DNA of 64,000 nucleotides from Caldilinea sp. CFX5 (GTDB taxonomy: Bacteria > Chloroflexota > Anaerolineae > Caldilineales > Caldilineaceae). The notes beneath the pieces are model-generated. The model was not told the DNA's origin. It saw nothing but the letters and a program-made list of their open reading frames with translations, and made no database searches. The position numbers and the translations under genes are program-made. Below, in pieces: positions 26,130-36,253 of the stretch (its first letter is position 1; the number at the start of each line of letters is the position of its first letter). Location of the stretch: positions 216,056-280,055 of the forward strand of contig QWII01000046.1 of NCBI GenBank assembly GCA_021405325.1. Reading direction: 5' to 3'.

Positions 26130-28679
26130 CTACTCTGTTGCCTTCCCATAGAGCCGTGTGTAATGATACAATCCAGTGGTGATCGTCTGGACATAGATGC
26201 GCGGCTCGTTGATGCTCAAAAATTCGACAAAGAGCGTGTCGTCGGCGCCGGTGACTTTGCGCCAATACTCGGCATTCCCTGGCCCTGCATTATACCCCAC
26301 CAACGCTGAAACCAAGTTGTCGTCAAGATAGCCGCGAGTCCAATTAAGATAATAGGCGCCAAACTTGAGATTGATGTAAGGGCGGTAGATCATCTCGTTG
26401 GTGTAATCGGGATGACCTAACCGTTCTGCTACCCAATGACCAGTGTCGGGGATGATCTGCGCCAACCCTTGGGCGGCGGCATAGGAACGTGCGCCTTCTT
26501 CAAAGAGGCTTTCCTGGCGAATCAGGCTGAAGTAGAGCAGCGGGTTTAACCCGTGCGCCAACGCTTCCTGGGTAATGAGAGCGCCAAAGGGGCGGGGATA
26601 GGCGCGCTGTTGTAAAAAGAGCGGTGCATTTTCCACCAGCCCGGCTGGACTAAATTGCAGCAGCCGCTCCATTGCCAGCAAACTCAGACTGTAGGCGCCC
26701 ATCTCTTCATAGGTCAGGCTCAGCGCGTAGAGCGCACGCGGATTGTCCTTGTTGCGCTGATAGACCCGATCCAGTGCGGCAACCCCCTCCCCGCGCTGAT
26801 CGACAGCCAGAAGAAAACGGCCCATCCGCAAATCCTGATCCGCCGCCAGCGCTGCCGGCAAATCCCTTAGCGGCAACACCGGCGCTTTGAGCCAGCTTTG
26901 CAACCATTGCTCAGCAAAGGCCTGACTGCCGTCGTCGCCGGCCAGCGTGGTCGGGGGGCCGGCGATGGTGGGCATCGCGTTGAGAAAGTTGCCCGCCACC
27001 AACGGCAGCTCCCGTAAGGACTGGGCGGCCAAAATGCCGTAATAGATGTCAGGCGCCTTGTCTACGAGCGCTTGCCAAGCCGCACGCGCTTCACTTTTCT
27101 GGCCGTGCGCCTGATGGGCGCGCCCCAGCCAGTAGGCAACGGCCGGCCAGTTGTGGTCGGGATATTTCTCTTGCAGCCGTTGCAGCAACGTAATGGCCTG
27201 TGCATACGAACCCTGCTTGATGGCGCCCAAGCTGACGGCGTAGAGCGCCACAGGGGTGCGCGGGCTGTCCGGGAAGGTGTCAGCCAGGGCCAGAAAGTCG
27301 GCGGCCGCTTCCGCCTGGTTGTCATCGCGCAGGGCGCGCAGACCGCTCAACCAGAGCGCTTCCGGCGCCAACGGGTCGGCTGGATAATCACGGGCAAAGG
27401 TGCGGTAGGTGCGCCGGGCGCCGATGGCGTCGCCATTGCCCAGCAAGGCGGCAGCCTTATCAAGCCACGCTTGTCCAAAACAGGAACAGGAGCGATAGTT
27501 GGCAATCACCTGATCCAGGGTGGCAATGGCCGCATTGTAATCCTTAGCGGCCAATTGCGCCTGCCCAATGCCATGCCACGCTTGCCCAACGCGACTATCG
27601 GTGGGGCCGACCGCTTTGAGATAGGCTTGATAGGCGTTGATGGCCGGAATCAGGGCGCCGGCTTTGAGATCAATGTAGCCGCGCTGGTAGAGATCAAAAT
27701 CGACATTGCGATTGACCAACTCCACCAGCGCCAAATAGGCGGCGCCGCTTTCGGGCGCTTCTTCGGTGGCCGCACGCCAGCGGGCGATGGCGCCAGGCGT
27801 ATCGCCGGCGCCGGCTAAGGCTTTGCCGGCTTCATGTTGGATTGAGGCGCGATAGCCGCCATTTTTCGCTACAGCCAGAATTTCATCATAGACTTTGACC
27901 GCATCGGCATAGCGCCCGGCGCCGGAATAAGTCGTTGCCAGCGTTTCGAGCAGCCGGGCGCGCGCGACCGTATCGGTGGCTGCATCCGCGGCGCGACGAT
28001 AGGCCGCGACTGCCCCCTCCCGGTCGCCGGCTGCGAGATAGGCGCTGGCAATGCGGGTTTGGACAACCTCTGTCGCCCACGGCGCGGCTTCTAAAAAGCG
28101 CCAGTAGGCGGCAATGGCTTGCGTGTAGGCGCCTGTGGCCGATAACGCTTCACCACGCAGAAATTCTGCTTTGGCGGCCAGATCGTCGATGGGCGCAGCC
28201 ACGGCGCCGGCCGCAGCCACGGCGGGCGAGGGGGGCAGCAGGGCTAACGCTTCGTTATAAGCGCCTTCGGCCATGTGGACGCGCACTAGTTCATCACGCG
28301 CCGCCTGCTGTAATGTCGGGTCAAGGTTAGGAATGGCGAGCAGTTGTTGCAAGGCTGTACGTGCGTTCGCATAATCGCCAACCCGGTGCAGTTGCCGCCC
28401 CTTCGCCAGTTGCTCCGTCGGCAAAAGGGTGGCCGCTGGGGTTGGCGAGAGCGTTGGCGTGGGGGCAATGGCGGCGGTCGCGGTCGAACTGGCGGTCGGT
28501 ACGATGGCGGCAGTCGGGGTAAAGGTGGGTTGTAAGACGGCTGACGCTTCGACCGGGGTGGCCGGCGCCGCCACAGCCTTGGCGTTGCTTTCCTCATCTC
28601 GATTGCGACAACCGCCGGCAAGTAATAGGAGACAGAGCATCAGGACAAGCAGACCACCCCAGCTTTTTCGTAGGGGCAC
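26130..28679 (-). CDS. Lipoprotein lytic murein transglycosylase with TPR region (Slt70-like)
   Basis: Exported peptidoglycan-cleaving enzyme of 849 residues from GTG 28679. The N-terminus [24 protein letters not shown] is a lipoprotein signal with lipobox LAGGC. A Thr-Pro-Ala-rich linker and about ten TPR-like helix pairs follow. The C-terminal SLT domain has the catalytic Glu in [24 protein letters not shown], and [13 protein letters not shown]. The frame continues upstream to 28835 through a 12-bp tandem repeat and a hairpin. I take these as untranslated because the signal peptide fits the shorter start, though its ribosome binding site is weak. It probably acts with the penicillin-binding protein encoded just upstream in cell-wall turnover. 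Confidence 0.85.
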   Translation of the reverse strand: MPLRKSWGGLLVLMLCLLLLAGGCRNRDEESNAKAVAAPATPVEASAVLQPTFTPTAAIVPTASSTATAAIAPTPTLSPTPAATLLPTEQLAKGRQLHRVGDYANARTALQQLLAIPNLDPTLQQAARDELVRVHMAEGAYNEALALLPPSPAVAAAGAVAAPIDDLAAKAEFLRGEALSATGAYTQAIAAYWRFLEAAPWATEVVQTRIASAYLAAGDREGAVAAYRRAADAATDTVARARLLETLATTYSGAGRYADAVKVYDEILAVAKNGGYRASIQHEAGKALAGAGDTPGAIARWRAATEEAPESGAAYLALVELVNRNVDFDLYQRGYIDLKAGALIPAINAYQAYLKAVGPTDSRVGQAWHGIGQAQLAAKDYNAAIATLDQVIANYRSCSCFGQAWLDKAAALLGNGDAIGARRTYRTFARDYPADPLAPEALWLSGLRALRDDNQAEAAADFLALADTFPDSPRTPVALYAVSLGAIKQGSYAQAITLLQRLQEKYPDHNWPAVAYWLGRAHQAHGQKSEARAAWQALVDKAPDIYYGILAAQSLRELPLVAGNFLNAMPTIAGPPTTLAGDDGSQAFAEQWLQSWLKAPVLPLRDLPAALAADQDLRMGRFLLAVDQRGEGVAALDRVYQRNKDNPRALYALSLTYEEMGAYSLSLLAMERLLQFSPAGLVENAPLFLQQRAYPRPFGALITQEALAHGLNPLLYFSLIRQESLFEEGARSYAAAQGLAQIIPDTGHWVAERLGHPDYTNEMIYRPYINLKFGAYYLNWTRGYLDDNLVSALVGYNAGPGNAEYWRKVTGADDTLFVEFLSINEPRIYVQTITTGLYHYTRLYGKATE

Positions 28680-28702
28680 GATAGAGCGTGCCCCTACGAA
28701 AA
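28665..28702. repeat. Perfect 16-bp hairpin at the start of the transglycosylase gene
   Basis: TTTTCGTAGGGGCACG (28665-28680) pairs perfectly with 28687-28702 around ATAGAG. It overlaps the proposed GTG start (28677-28679), so it could mask initiation. It may instead be a repeat insertion that supplied the start. The GTAGGGGC word is shared with the hairpin at 3863. Confidence 0.75.
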
Positions 28703-28748
28703 GGCTGACTCCGGACGGCTTTGGGGAGAAATTTATTGTTAGGTAATG

Positions 28749-28808
28749 CAACAGTACGTTGCATAGTACGTTGCACAGTACGTTGCACAGTACGTTGCAC
28801 AGTACGTT
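28749..28808. repeat. 12-bp tandem repeat (CAGTACGTTGCA) x ~5
   Basis: Nearly perfect tandem copies of CAGTACGTTGCA, one with a C-to-T change. The unit length is a multiple of three, so the frame stays open on the minus strand (Asn-Val-Leu-Cys repeats). It lies 70-130 bp upstream of the likely transglycosylase start. Confidence 0.85.
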
Positions 28809-28949
28809 GTTGTATCGTAGCTTGATCTTCTTCATAATCTGCTAATAGTACGCGAGGAACGGCGATCCAACAAAAAAGAGGCGCACGCGCGTGCGCCCCT
28901 CACCAGTATGATCATAACGTTGTTTGCTCGAACTTGGTTCCCTCCGCGG

Positions 28950-31703
28950 TTAGCGTAACGAAGGCAACCCTGCCGGGATGAATAACTCATCCCCCGGTTT
29001 CAAAATAAAGCCGGGTCGCATAATGTCAGGATTGATGATCTGTAACAGTTGCAGCGGCATTTCAAATTCGGTGGCGATCTTCATCCAGGAATCGCCGTCT
29101 TGTACCGTGTAGAAACGGCCGCGGTCGCCGATCTCGACATTAATCCCACCCGGCACCATCAACCGGTCGCCGACTAGGAGGACGCCGCCCTCACGAATGG
29201 CGTGAGGATTGGCGGCCTGCAACTCGGCCAGGGTCAGGCTATAGCGGCTGGCGAGGCGGGTCCAGTGGTCGCCGGGCTGGACTTCGTAGAATTGTAGTGT
29301 GTCACAGGGGCCAACGCTGACGGCCAGCCCATAGTGGCGCCCCCAACGCAACTTGCGCAGCCGCTCCAGTTCATTTTCCGGATAGAAGGTCACTTTGAAA
29401 TGATTATCCGCCGTGCGTACCGCCGAAAGTGAGTTGATCAAGGGTAACGTTTCCCCGTCGGCGCTATCGGCGGTCTCGACATTGGCCGCATCGACCGAGG
29501 GGCGCCGGATGCCGGGTAAGCCGATGTGATTGGAGAGGCGCAAAGCATTGCGCACTTCGCCCTGGGGACTGCTGCAAAAGATCGGCCAATAACCGCCGTA
29601 GCGATTCGTTTGCACAGGAACAACCGGTTGTCGCTCAAAGCTATCCGCCAGGGGACCGCCGTCACCGGCCAGCTTCAGCCATTCGTTGCTAAAATATTCC
29701 TTGCCATCCGTACGACAGGTCAGCCGTAAAGGGCATTCGGGGAGCAGGGTGACATCCGGCGACGGTTGAAACTCCCAATCTTTGGCGGCGCTGGGCGCTT
29801 CAATGATCTGGGCGAGGACGGGATCGGCCATGACCGCTTCCATAAATTCATGCCAGATGGGCGCGGCGCCGGTGAGGCCGGTGACATCGCGCATAATGGT
29901 CCCATCAGCGTTGCCGGCCCAGACGCCAACCACCAGTTGGCGGGTAAAGCCAATCGTCCAGTTGTCGCGGAAATCGGTGGTGGTGCCGGTTTTGGCCGCG
30001 GCGGGACGGCTCAGTTTGAGCGGACTGTTGGCGCCAAACATGGGGGTGCGCGCCTTGTTGTCGCTGAGAATGTCCGTGGTCATAAAGGCGGCGGCGGGAG
30101 AGATGGCCGGCACCGGTTCGACCGGCGGCAAGGGCTTGATCAACTGGCTCTGGCTGTCGAGCACGGTCGAGACCACTTCGGGGGGGAGGTACTGACCGCC
30201 GTTGGCAAGCGTATGGTAGCCGGTGACCATGTCCACAAGCGAGACTTCGTTGCTGCCCAGCGCCAGCCCCAAGCCATACCAGGTGCCCCGTTGCAAGCTG
30301 TGCAAGCCCATCTGGTCGGCGTTCTCTAACATGCGGTCAATGCCGACTTCCGCCAAGAGGCGCACCATCGGTACATTATAACTGTTGGCCAGAGCGCTGC
30401 GCGCCGTCACCAAGCCGTGGAAGCGCAGGTCGTAGTTCATCGGGCGGTAATATTGGTTGGCGCCCAAATCATAGGTGACCGGCACATCCCAGACAAGCGA
30501 GGCCGGGCTGATCAAGTTATCGTTGAAGGCGGTGGCAAAGAGGATCGGCTTGATGGTGCTGCCCGGCTGGCGGGGACTCATTGCCATGTTGACCTGGCCG
30601 TCAATCGCTTCATCGTAGAAATCAGCGCTGCCGACAAAGGCCAACACCTCACTGGTGCCGGTGCGTAAAGCGACCAGCGCGGCATTGCCCAGATCATGTT
30701 TGCCTTTCAATTTGGCGATCTGCTCGCGAATGATCTTCTCGGCCAGTTCCTGCATCCGCAAATCAAGGGTCGTAAAGAGATTGAAACCGGAGCGCCGTGT
30801 GTAGCCTTCGCCCATGCGGGCATCAAGCGCAGTGATCACATATTGCACAAAGTGGGGCGCCAGCATCTTGGCCGGGCTGATGTCGGTGCGCAGTTTGACC
30901 GGCTGACGGTAAACCCAATCGGCTTCCATTTCGGTCAAACTCTCATGACGCACCATCAAATCGAGTACGACCCGTTGCCGCGCTTTGACAGCAGCAAAAT
31001 CCCGGAAGGGATTGAGCGTACCAGGGGATTGGGGGATGCCGGCCAGCAAGGTCGCTTCCGGCAGATCCAGCTCGACAGCGGATTTGTTGAAGTAGGTCTG
31101 CGCCGCTGCTTCCGGACCGTAGGCCAAATTGCCATAGTTAAGAAGATTGAGATACATCTCCAGAATTTCGGCCTTGGTGTAGCTGTTGGTCAACTCCTGG
31201 GCCAGGCCCACTTCCAACAATTTACGATCCATCGTCGGGTCATAGCGATCTTCCGGCCCTAGAAAGAGATTGCGCGCCAGTTGCATAGTGATGGTGCTGG
31301 CGCCGGAGATAATGCGCCCCCCTTGTTGATTTTGCCAGGCGGCGGCGGCCATGCGCAGCGGGTCGATGCCGAAGTTGCTGTAAAAGCTGTCATCTTCGGT
31401 GGCAATGGTGGCGTCAATCAGATGGGGAGAGATGCGGCTCAGACCAACCCAGGTGCGGCGCCCCTCTTCAAAAAGTTCGGCCAGTTGAATGCCGTTGCGG
31501 TCGTAGAGATAGGTGGTCTGGAAGAGGCGGGGTAGGGGGCCGGGTTGATACTTTTGCAGATAGGTTTCCACCACCGCCGGCAGGCGTGACGCCGGGCGAT
31601 CGCCAACCATGGTCTGGGCTTTACTGGAACAGCTATTGAGCAAGATCACCGACGCCAGTATATACAATAAGATGCAGCGATGGGTGCGAGGTTGCAGTTT
31701 CAT
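28950..31703 (-). CDS. Bifunctional class A penicillin-binding protein with two C-terminal LysM domains
   Basis: A 917-residue peptidoglycan synthase. The N-terminal hydrophobic segment ends in LLNSC, which could be a lipobox. The GT51 glycosyltransferase domain follows, with ATEDDSFYSNFGIDPLRM (catalytic Glu), GASTITMQLARNLFL and LEMYLNLLNYG. The transpeptidase domain has the SxxK serine in RQPGSTIKP, NSYNVPM as SxN, and KTGTTTDFRDNW as KTG. At the C-terminus lie two LysM-like repeats, YEVQPGDHWTRLASRYSLTL and YTVQDGDSWMKIATEFEMPL. Class A PBPs rarely carry LysM; it should tether the enzyme to glycan chains. It is probably cotranscribed with the lytic transglycosylase downstream. Confidence 0.93.
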   Translation of the reverse strand: MKLQPRTHRCILLYILASVILLNSCSSKAQTMVGDRPASRLPAVVETYLQKYQPGPLPRLFQTTYLYDRNGIQLAELFEEGRRTWVGLSRISPHLIDATIATEDDSFYSNFGIDPLRMAAAAWQNQQGGRIISGASTITMQLARNLFLGPEDRYDPTMDRKLLEVGLAQELTNSYTKAEILEMYLNLLNYGNLAYGPEAAAQTYFNKSAVELDLPEATLLAGIPQSPGTLNPFRDFAAVKARQRVVLDLMVRHESLTEMEADWVYRQPVKLRTDISPAKMLAPHFVQYVITALDARMGEGYTRRSGFNLFTTLDLRMQELAEKIIREQIAKLKGKHDLGNAALVALRTGTSEVLAFVGSADFYDEAIDGQVNMAMSPRQPGSTIKPILFATAFNDNLISPASLVWDVPVTYDLGANQYYRPMNYDLRFHGLVTARSALANSYNVPMVRLLAEVGIDRMLENADQMGLHSLQRGTWYGLGLALGSNEVSLVDMVTGYHTLANGGQYLPPEVVSTVLDSQSQLIKPLPPVEPVPAISPAAAFMTTDILSDNKARTPMFGANSPLKLSRPAAAKTGTTTDFRDNWTIGFTRQLVVGVWAGNADGTIMRDVTGLTGAAPIWHEFMEAVMADPVLAQIIEAPSAAKDWEFQPSPDVTLLPECPLRLTCRTDGKEYFSNEWLKLAGDGGPLADSFERQPVVPVQTNRYGGYWPIFCSSPQGEVRNALRLSNHIGLPGIRRPSVDAANVETADSADGETLPLINSLSAVRTADNHFKVTFYPENELERLRKLRWGRHYGLAVSVGPCDTLQFYEVQPGDHWTRLASRYSLTLAELQAANPHAIREGGVLLVGDRLMVPGGINVEIGDRGRFYTVQDGDSWMKIATEFEMPLQLLQIINPDIMRPGFILKPGDELFIPAGLPSLR

Positions 31704-31884
31704 AAGTGACAGATTATCCTATGGGCTATCAGTGCGTGTTACGGCTTATTTTACAACTGAACGAGGGGATGGTCAAAGAATTAGACTTAAAATCAATAAC
31801 AATTGCCTGTAGTCACTGCACCAAACCTTGCATAATCAATGATTTTCACGCGTGATCACCAAAACTACGAAAGGAACTTACCCA

Positions 31885-33099
31885 ATGGCAAAGCCACCAG
31901 CGATGAGCGAAGTAAATTATCAACTAATTAACGAAAAAGTTGAGCAGGCCGTTCAAATTCTGCAAGAACAAGAGGTTGATCTCTGGATGACCGTAGTACG
32001 TGAAACCTCAGCCGGCGGCGACCCTGTGCTGCCCTTTGTGTTGGGGCATGATGTCACCTGGCAGAGCGCTTTTATCATAACGCGGAGCGGTGAGCGTATT
32101 GCCATTATGGGCCATTACGACGCCGAAAATGCCCGCAAGAGTGGCGCTTACAGCGAAGTCATTGGCTATCACCAGGCTTTTAGCGAACCGCTACGGGCGA
32201 CGCTCCAACGGCTGAACCCCCGGCAAATTGCCCTCAACTACTCGACCAATGACGCCCATGCCGATGGGCTGAGTTTCGGTCTTTACCGCTTATTGCAGGA
32301 ATATTTGCAAGGAACCCCCTTTGCCGAACGTTTTATATCGGCAGAACGAGTGATCGGCGCCTTGCGCGGACGCAAAACGGAGGGCGAATTGGAACGCATT
32401 GCAGCCGCGATCCAATCAACGCTGGCTATTTTCGCACGCACCTTTGACTTTGTGCAAGTTGGCATGACGGAGCAAGCCGTTGGGCGCTTTATGCACCAAT
32501 GTGTGAACGAATTAGGGCTGACGACCTCTTGGGAATGGGCCAACTGCCCTTCAGTCAACAGCGGCCCCCATAGCGTTATCGGCCACACCGGGCCGGGCAC
32601 GATTGTGATCGAGCCGGGCCACCTGCTGCGCTTTGACTTTGGCGTGCGCCAGGATGAGTACTGTTCCGATCTACAGCGGCTGATCTACTTCTTGCGCCCC
32701 GGTGAAACCCAAGCGCCGGCGCCGGTGCAGCGCGCCTTTGACACCGTGCGCGCCGCCATTGAAGCCGCCAGAGCGATCATGAAACCAGGCGTGCTGGGCC
32801 ATGAAGTGGACGCTGTGGCGCGGAAGATCATCACCGATGCCGGCTACCCCGAATTTCTGTACGCCACCGGTCATCAATTGGGCCGCGCCTGTCACGATGG
32901 CGGCGGCATTCTGGGGCCACGCTGGGAGCGCTATGGCGCAACGCCCTATCAACCGCTGGAAGCCGGTCAGGTCTACACCATTGAGCCGGGTGTCTTCTTG
33001 CAAGAGTATGGCATGATGCAATTAGAAGAAGATGTGCTAGTGACCGAGAGCGGCGCTATCTACCTGGGCGCACCACAGACAGCGTTGGTATTGAAGTAA
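31885..33099 (+). CDS. M24-family metallopeptidase (Xaa-Pro aminopeptidase-like)
   Basis: A 404-residue creatinase/prolidase-fold protein. The N-terminal domain (about 1-170) is the creatinase-like non-catalytic half. The C-terminal pita-bread domain has the five metal ligands: Asp in LLRFDFGVRQDEYCSD (two Asp), His in GHQLGRACHDGGG, Glu in YTIEPGVFLQEYG and Glu in QLEEDVLV. It would remove an N-terminal residue before proline, or hydrolyse a related amide. I choose ATG 31885, with AAGGA upstream, over a GTG at 31852. It is monocistronic and divergent from the PBP gene. Confidence 0.92.
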   Translation: MAKPPAMSEVNYQLINEKVEQAVQILQEQEVDLWMTVVRETSAGGDPVLPFVLGHDVTWQSAFIITRSGERIAIMGHYDAENARKSGAYSEVIGYHQAFSEPLRATLQRLNPRQIALNYSTNDAHADGLSFGLYRLLQEYLQGTPFAERFISAERVIGALRGRKTEGELERIAAAIQSTLAIFARTFDFVQVGMTEQAVGRFMHQCVNELGLTTSWEWANCPSVNSGPHSVIGHTGPGTIVIEPGHLLRFDFGVRQDEYCSDLQRLIYFLRPGETQAPAPVQRAFDTVRAAIEAARAIMKPGVLGHEVDAVARKIITDAGYPEFLYATGHQLGRACHDGGGILGPRWERYGATPYQPLEAGQVYTIEPGVFLQEYGMMQLEEDVLVTESGAIYLGAPQTALVLK

Positions 33100-33123
33100 C
33101 CGCCTCCGCTGTAGTGTCTTAGC

Positions 33124-33936
33124 TTACAGGGGGTCTTTGCTCATCAACAAGGCAAAGGTATGCGGCAGTCGATCATGCTCAGTTGCGGGGATGTTACCAA
33201 ATTCAGGCCAGAAGTGGGTGGGGTACTCTTCAAAGCGACGGAGGGTCAAGCCGGCGTCGAGGAGGGCGGTGATTGTTTGCGCCAATGTCCATTGATGTTC
33301 GACGGGCTGGGGGGTCGTGGTGTCACCGGGGCGGGCGCGGTGGACGACGGCGGCGGGAAAGGTGCGGTTGACCCGCGGGTCATTGGCAAAATAGTCGCCG
33401 CCATCGGTGCGCAGGCGGAAATCGCCGGCCTCCGGTTCCCAGACCCAATTGAGCGGGTGACCTTCCAGAACATAAAACCAGCCGCCGGGCTTGAGCAGTC
33501 GCGCCACGACCTGCGCCCAAGCGCCCAAATCCATCATCCAGGGCAACGCTCCTTTGCCGGTGTAGACCAGATCCGCCGTGCCATCCAGCTCATGCGGCGT
33601 GGCGAGGATGTCGGCATGAACCCAGCGGGCGGGCGCGGCCAGTTGTTCGCTTTTCTGTTGCGCCAGCGCCAACATTTCGGCGCTAATGTCTACCCCAATC
33701 ACCTCACCCGCCCCCATCTGCCAGAGTGATAGCGCATCCAGCCCATGTGAACATTGGAGATGAATGACGCGGCGACAGGTGGGGACAATGGGTTGCAGCA
33801 TCGCCACCTCGACAGGCAACAAATTGGTCTGCCCTGCCCGCAAGAAGGCCACATCCTCGGCGACATCGGCGGCATATTTGTGGCGAGCCGTGAGATCCCA
33901 CGCTTGTTGGTTTTGTAGATAGTACGGGTTGGCCAT
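33124..33936 (-). CDS. Class I SAM-dependent methyltransferase
   Basis: A 270-residue cytosolic methyltransferase. VIHLQCSHGLDALSLWQMGAG is motif I for SAM binding (the usual GxGxG is replaced by QCSHG, as in one UbiE/methyltransferase_11 group). GVDISAEMLALAQ holds the ribose-binding Asp, DILATPHEL motif II, and LLKPGGWFYVLEGHP motif III. The substrate is unknown. The ATG at 33936 lies 6 nt after the P450 stop, and GGAG sits in the P450's last codons. The two genes are therefore translationally linked and may modify the same molecule. Confidence 0.9.
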   Translation of the reverse strand: MANPYYLQNQQAWDLTARHKYAADVAEDVAFLRAGQTNLLPVEVAMLQPIVPTCRRVIHLQCSHGLDALSLWQMGAGEVIGVDISAEMLALAQQKSEQLAAPARWVHADILATPHELDGTADLVYTGKGALPWMMDLGAWAQVVARLLKPGGWFYVLEGHPLNWVWEPEAGDFRLRTDGGDYFANDPRVNRTFPAAVVHRARPGDTTTPQPVEHQWTLAQTITALLDAGLTLRRFEEYPTHFWPEFGNIPATEHDRLPHTFALLMSKDPL

Positions 33937-33942
33937 GAACAA

Positions 33943-35166
33943 TTATCTCCACTGTACGGTTAGGTGGTGTAAGCCACGCAGGATGGGAATGGTGCGCCAT
34001 TTAAGTTGATCCGGCGGTGTAGTCAGGCGCAAGGTCGGATAGCGCTGGAGGAGGGTGTTGATGGCGATCTGCCCTTCACTGCGCGCCAGCGCCGAGCCAA
34101 GACAATAATGAATGCCCAAGCCAAAGCCCAGATGACGATTGTTTTCACGGGTGATGTCAAAGATGTCGGGGTTGGGAAAGTGGGCCGGGTCGCGATCGGC
34201 GCCGGCCAGCACCAGGCTGACGGCATCGCCGCGCCGGATGGTCTGGTCGCCCAGCGTCACCTCTTCGGTGGCAAAGCGCATGGTGGCGCGCTCGACTGGG
34301 CCATCGTAGCGGATCATCTCTTCAATGGCGGCGGGGAGGTAGCGCGGTTGGGCTTGCAGCAGCGCCCGTTGCGCAGGGTGTTGGAGCAGCGCCAACATGC
34401 CGTTGCCGATCAGATTGACGGTGGTCTCATGGCCGGCGACAATGAGCAGGATCATCATGCTAAAGAGTTCTTCTTCGCGCAAGGTGTCGCCATTTTCTTC
34501 GGCCTGTAAGAGACGAGAGATGAGATCGTTGCGCGGCTCCTGGCGGCGTTCGGCAAAGACCTGACGCATGTAGCGGGTAAAGTCGGCCATTACCTGACCG
34601 GCTTTGGCGAGCTTTTTGGCGCTCCGTTGCAAGTTGGCCGAAGGGGTGACAAAGGCGGTTGACCAGTTGCGAAAGCGCAACCGATCACGCGGCGGGATGC
34701 CCAGCAATTCGGCAATGACAATCATCGGCAGGGGAAAGGCAAAATCCTCAATCAGATCCATCGCCCCCTTGGCGTGAACCCGATCCAGCAGTTGATCGGC
34801 AATGGTCTGAATGCGCGTTTCCAGTTGGGTGACGACCTGGCCGGTAAACGCCTTGTTGACTAGGGCGCGCAGCCGTGTATGATCCGGCGGGTCGAGGTTG
34901 AGCATGTGGTTGCTCAAGAGGCGCAGCAATGGCGGCGGGGGCGCTTGTCGGTCGCGCTGCTCTGGTGCCAGGGCGTTGTTGACATCTTTGCAAAAGCGCT
35001 TGTGGTCGCGCAAGAGTGCCGCGACCTCATCGTAACCGGTGAGAAACCAGATCGCCGTCTGCCCATCCGCCGCCACCCGGCGGTAGATGGGACAGTCGGC
35101 GCGCATGGCGGCGTAAGTAGGATAAGGGTTGGCTTTGAAGGCAGGTCCGAAGAGATCGTATTTCAT
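33943..35166 (-). CDS. Cytochrome P450 (bacterial class I, CYP107-like)
   Basis: A 407-residue soluble P450. FKANPYPTYAAMRADCPIYR is a typical bacterial N-terminus, and DPPDHTRLRALVNKAFT a conserved helix C region. AGHETTVNLIGNGMLAL is the I-helix, EMIRYDGPV the ExxR, and FGLGIHYCLGSALARSE the haem-Cys loop. This type needs a ferredoxin and reductase; none are nearby. The open frame reaches 35271, but homology starts at ATG 35166, which lacks a strong ribosome binding site. One arm of an inverted repeat lies 7 nt upstream of this start. It shares an operon with a methyltransferase. Confidence 0.93.
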   Translation of the reverse strand: MKYDLFGPAFKANPYPTYAAMRADCPIYRRVAADGQTAIWFLTGYDEVAALLRDHKRFCKDVNNALAPEQRDRQAPPPPLLRLLSNHMLNLDPPDHTRLRALVNKAFTGQVVTQLETRIQTIADQLLDRVHAKGAMDLIEDFAFPLPMIVIAELLGIPPRDRLRFRNWSTAFVTPSANLQRSAKKLAKAGQVMADFTRYMRQVFAERRQEPRNDLISRLLQAEENGDTLREEELFSMMILLIVAGHETTVNLIGNGMLALLQHPAQRALLQAQPRYLPAAIEEMIRYDGPVERATMRFATEEVTLGDQTIRRGDAVSLVLAGADRDPAHFPNPDIFDITRENNRHLGFGLGIHYCLGSALARSEGQIAINTLLQRYPTLRLTTPPDQLKWRTIPILRGLHHLTVQWR

Positions 35167-35172
35167 GGGAAG

Positions 35173-35278
35173 GTGATTCGTGTTGCGTGAACTGTGACTT
35201 GACATGTCTTCTGGTTGGTGCCAGTGGCGCGGCGAAGCGGTAGACACTGCACAGCACGAATCACGCAGCACGAATCAC
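35173..35278. repeat. Inverted repeat with GTGATTCGTG arms before the P450 gene
   Basis: Arms 35173-35190 and 35261-35278 are complementary over 18 nt with one mismatch, separated by 70 nt. The same word (GTGATTCGTGCTGCGTGA) makes up most of the stem of the 55075-55143 hairpin. The right arm reaches the stop of the Rpn-like gene. Confidence 0.75.
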
Positions 35279-36243
35279 GCCGAGGTTGCTGGTAACTTAA
35301 TCTCATTCAACGACTGTACGGCCAATCCTTGGATCATGATCGCTGACAGTAATTCGTGATCTTTGATGGCATTGAGTTGTTTGACAAAGTCGCTGGGCAG
35401 CTCACCAAATTTGTAGGTCAACTGAACAAGTAGTGACTTGCGCGTACCTTCCAGTAAGCCCTTATCCATCCCCTCTTTCATCAGCTTCTCAGCCCATGAT
35501 AACTCTGCTGTTTGTAGTGCTTGCATAACTTCCTCCCGCGCGTCAGATACTTCAACCTTGGGCAAGTAGGTTTCCACAACGTTTATTAAAAACAGTTTAT
35601 CATTATCTGTCAAGTTGCTTTTGACCACGGTTTGCAGTGCGTGTAACTTGACCTCAGCATTGCTCTGGTTGCCCGGTTTCATCAGGGCAGCTAAGGTGGC
35701 GGCAACGGGATCTTCCATTGCCAAGTAATCGGCGCTATCTAAATCGCGCAGCCCTACCTGACCATAGCGGAACTGGATCAATTTACGGCCAAAGAGTTCT
35801 TCCTTGTATAAACGCCATTTTAGCCCACCAACGCCCCGTTTGAGAATCAACGCCAGTGGCAGAACGCGCGTCTTACGTAGAATGCGTAACAAGGCGTAGT
35901 AGTCAAACATCCGTTGCGGTACTGGTTTGGGCTTATTGGCTTCCACTTCCAGATGAACAATGATCGTCTCCGGTTCGCCGTCTAGCGTTTTCACTTCGGC
36001 AACGACATCGGTAATGCGCAGAACTTGCCCCGGCAAGGTAATGACTAGCTCCTGGCGCAAAAAGTTGATGGCACTAAAGTCTAGTCGCGCCGCCTCGGCG
36101 GGGAAGAAGATCCGCATAAAATCCGCTAGGAACCGTTCCAGAAATTCTTTGAAGATGCGCTCATGAAGCGTGACCGGTTTCTCCTCTACCTCTGGTGCTG
36201 GATTTTCGACTGGCAAAGGTTCAGTGATTACAGGTTCACTCAT
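35275..36243 (-). CDS. Rpn/PD-(D/E)XK nuclease-family putative transposase-like protein
   Basis: A 322-residue protein of the type annotated as Rpn-family recombination-promoting nuclease or DUF4351-like. ITDVVAEVKTLDGEPETIIVHLEVEANKPKPVPQRMFDYYALL carries the D...E-x-E core of a PD-(D/E)XK fold. The C-terminal half is helical (LMKPGNQSNAEVKLHALQTVV; VMQALQTAELSWAEKLMKEGMDKGLLEG) and ends in a short QLTYKFGELPSDF segment. These genes are common and multicopy in filamentous bacteria. They act on DNA in the few studied cases, and their mobility is unproven. Start ATG 36243 follows AAGGATC. Confidence 0.78.
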   Translation of the reverse strand: MSEPVITEPLPVENPAPEVEEKPVTLHERIFKEFLERFLADFMRIFFPAEAARLDFSAINFLRQELVITLPGQVLRITDVVAEVKTLDGEPETIIVHLEVEANKPKPVPQRMFDYYALLRILRKTRVLPLALILKRGVGGLKWRLYKEELFGRKLIQFRYGQVGLRDLDSADYLAMEDPVAATLAALMKPGNQSNAEVKLHALQTVVKSNLTDNDKLFLINVVETYLPKVEVSDAREEVMQALQTAELSWAEKLMKEGMDKGLLEGTRKSLLVQLTYKFGELPSDFVKQLNAIKDHELLSAIMIQGLAVQSLNEIKLPATSA

Positions 36244-36253
36244 GACATGATCC

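Noticed and set aside
28749..28808. 12-bp tandem repeats as a CRISPR array
   Set aside because: The copies are contiguous with no unique spacers and no cas genes are present.
35275..36243. Rpn-like gene as part of an insertion sequence
   Set aside because: No terminal inverted repeats, target duplication or partner transposase were seen around it. The nearby GTGATTCGTG repeat is part of the spacer-hairpin family.
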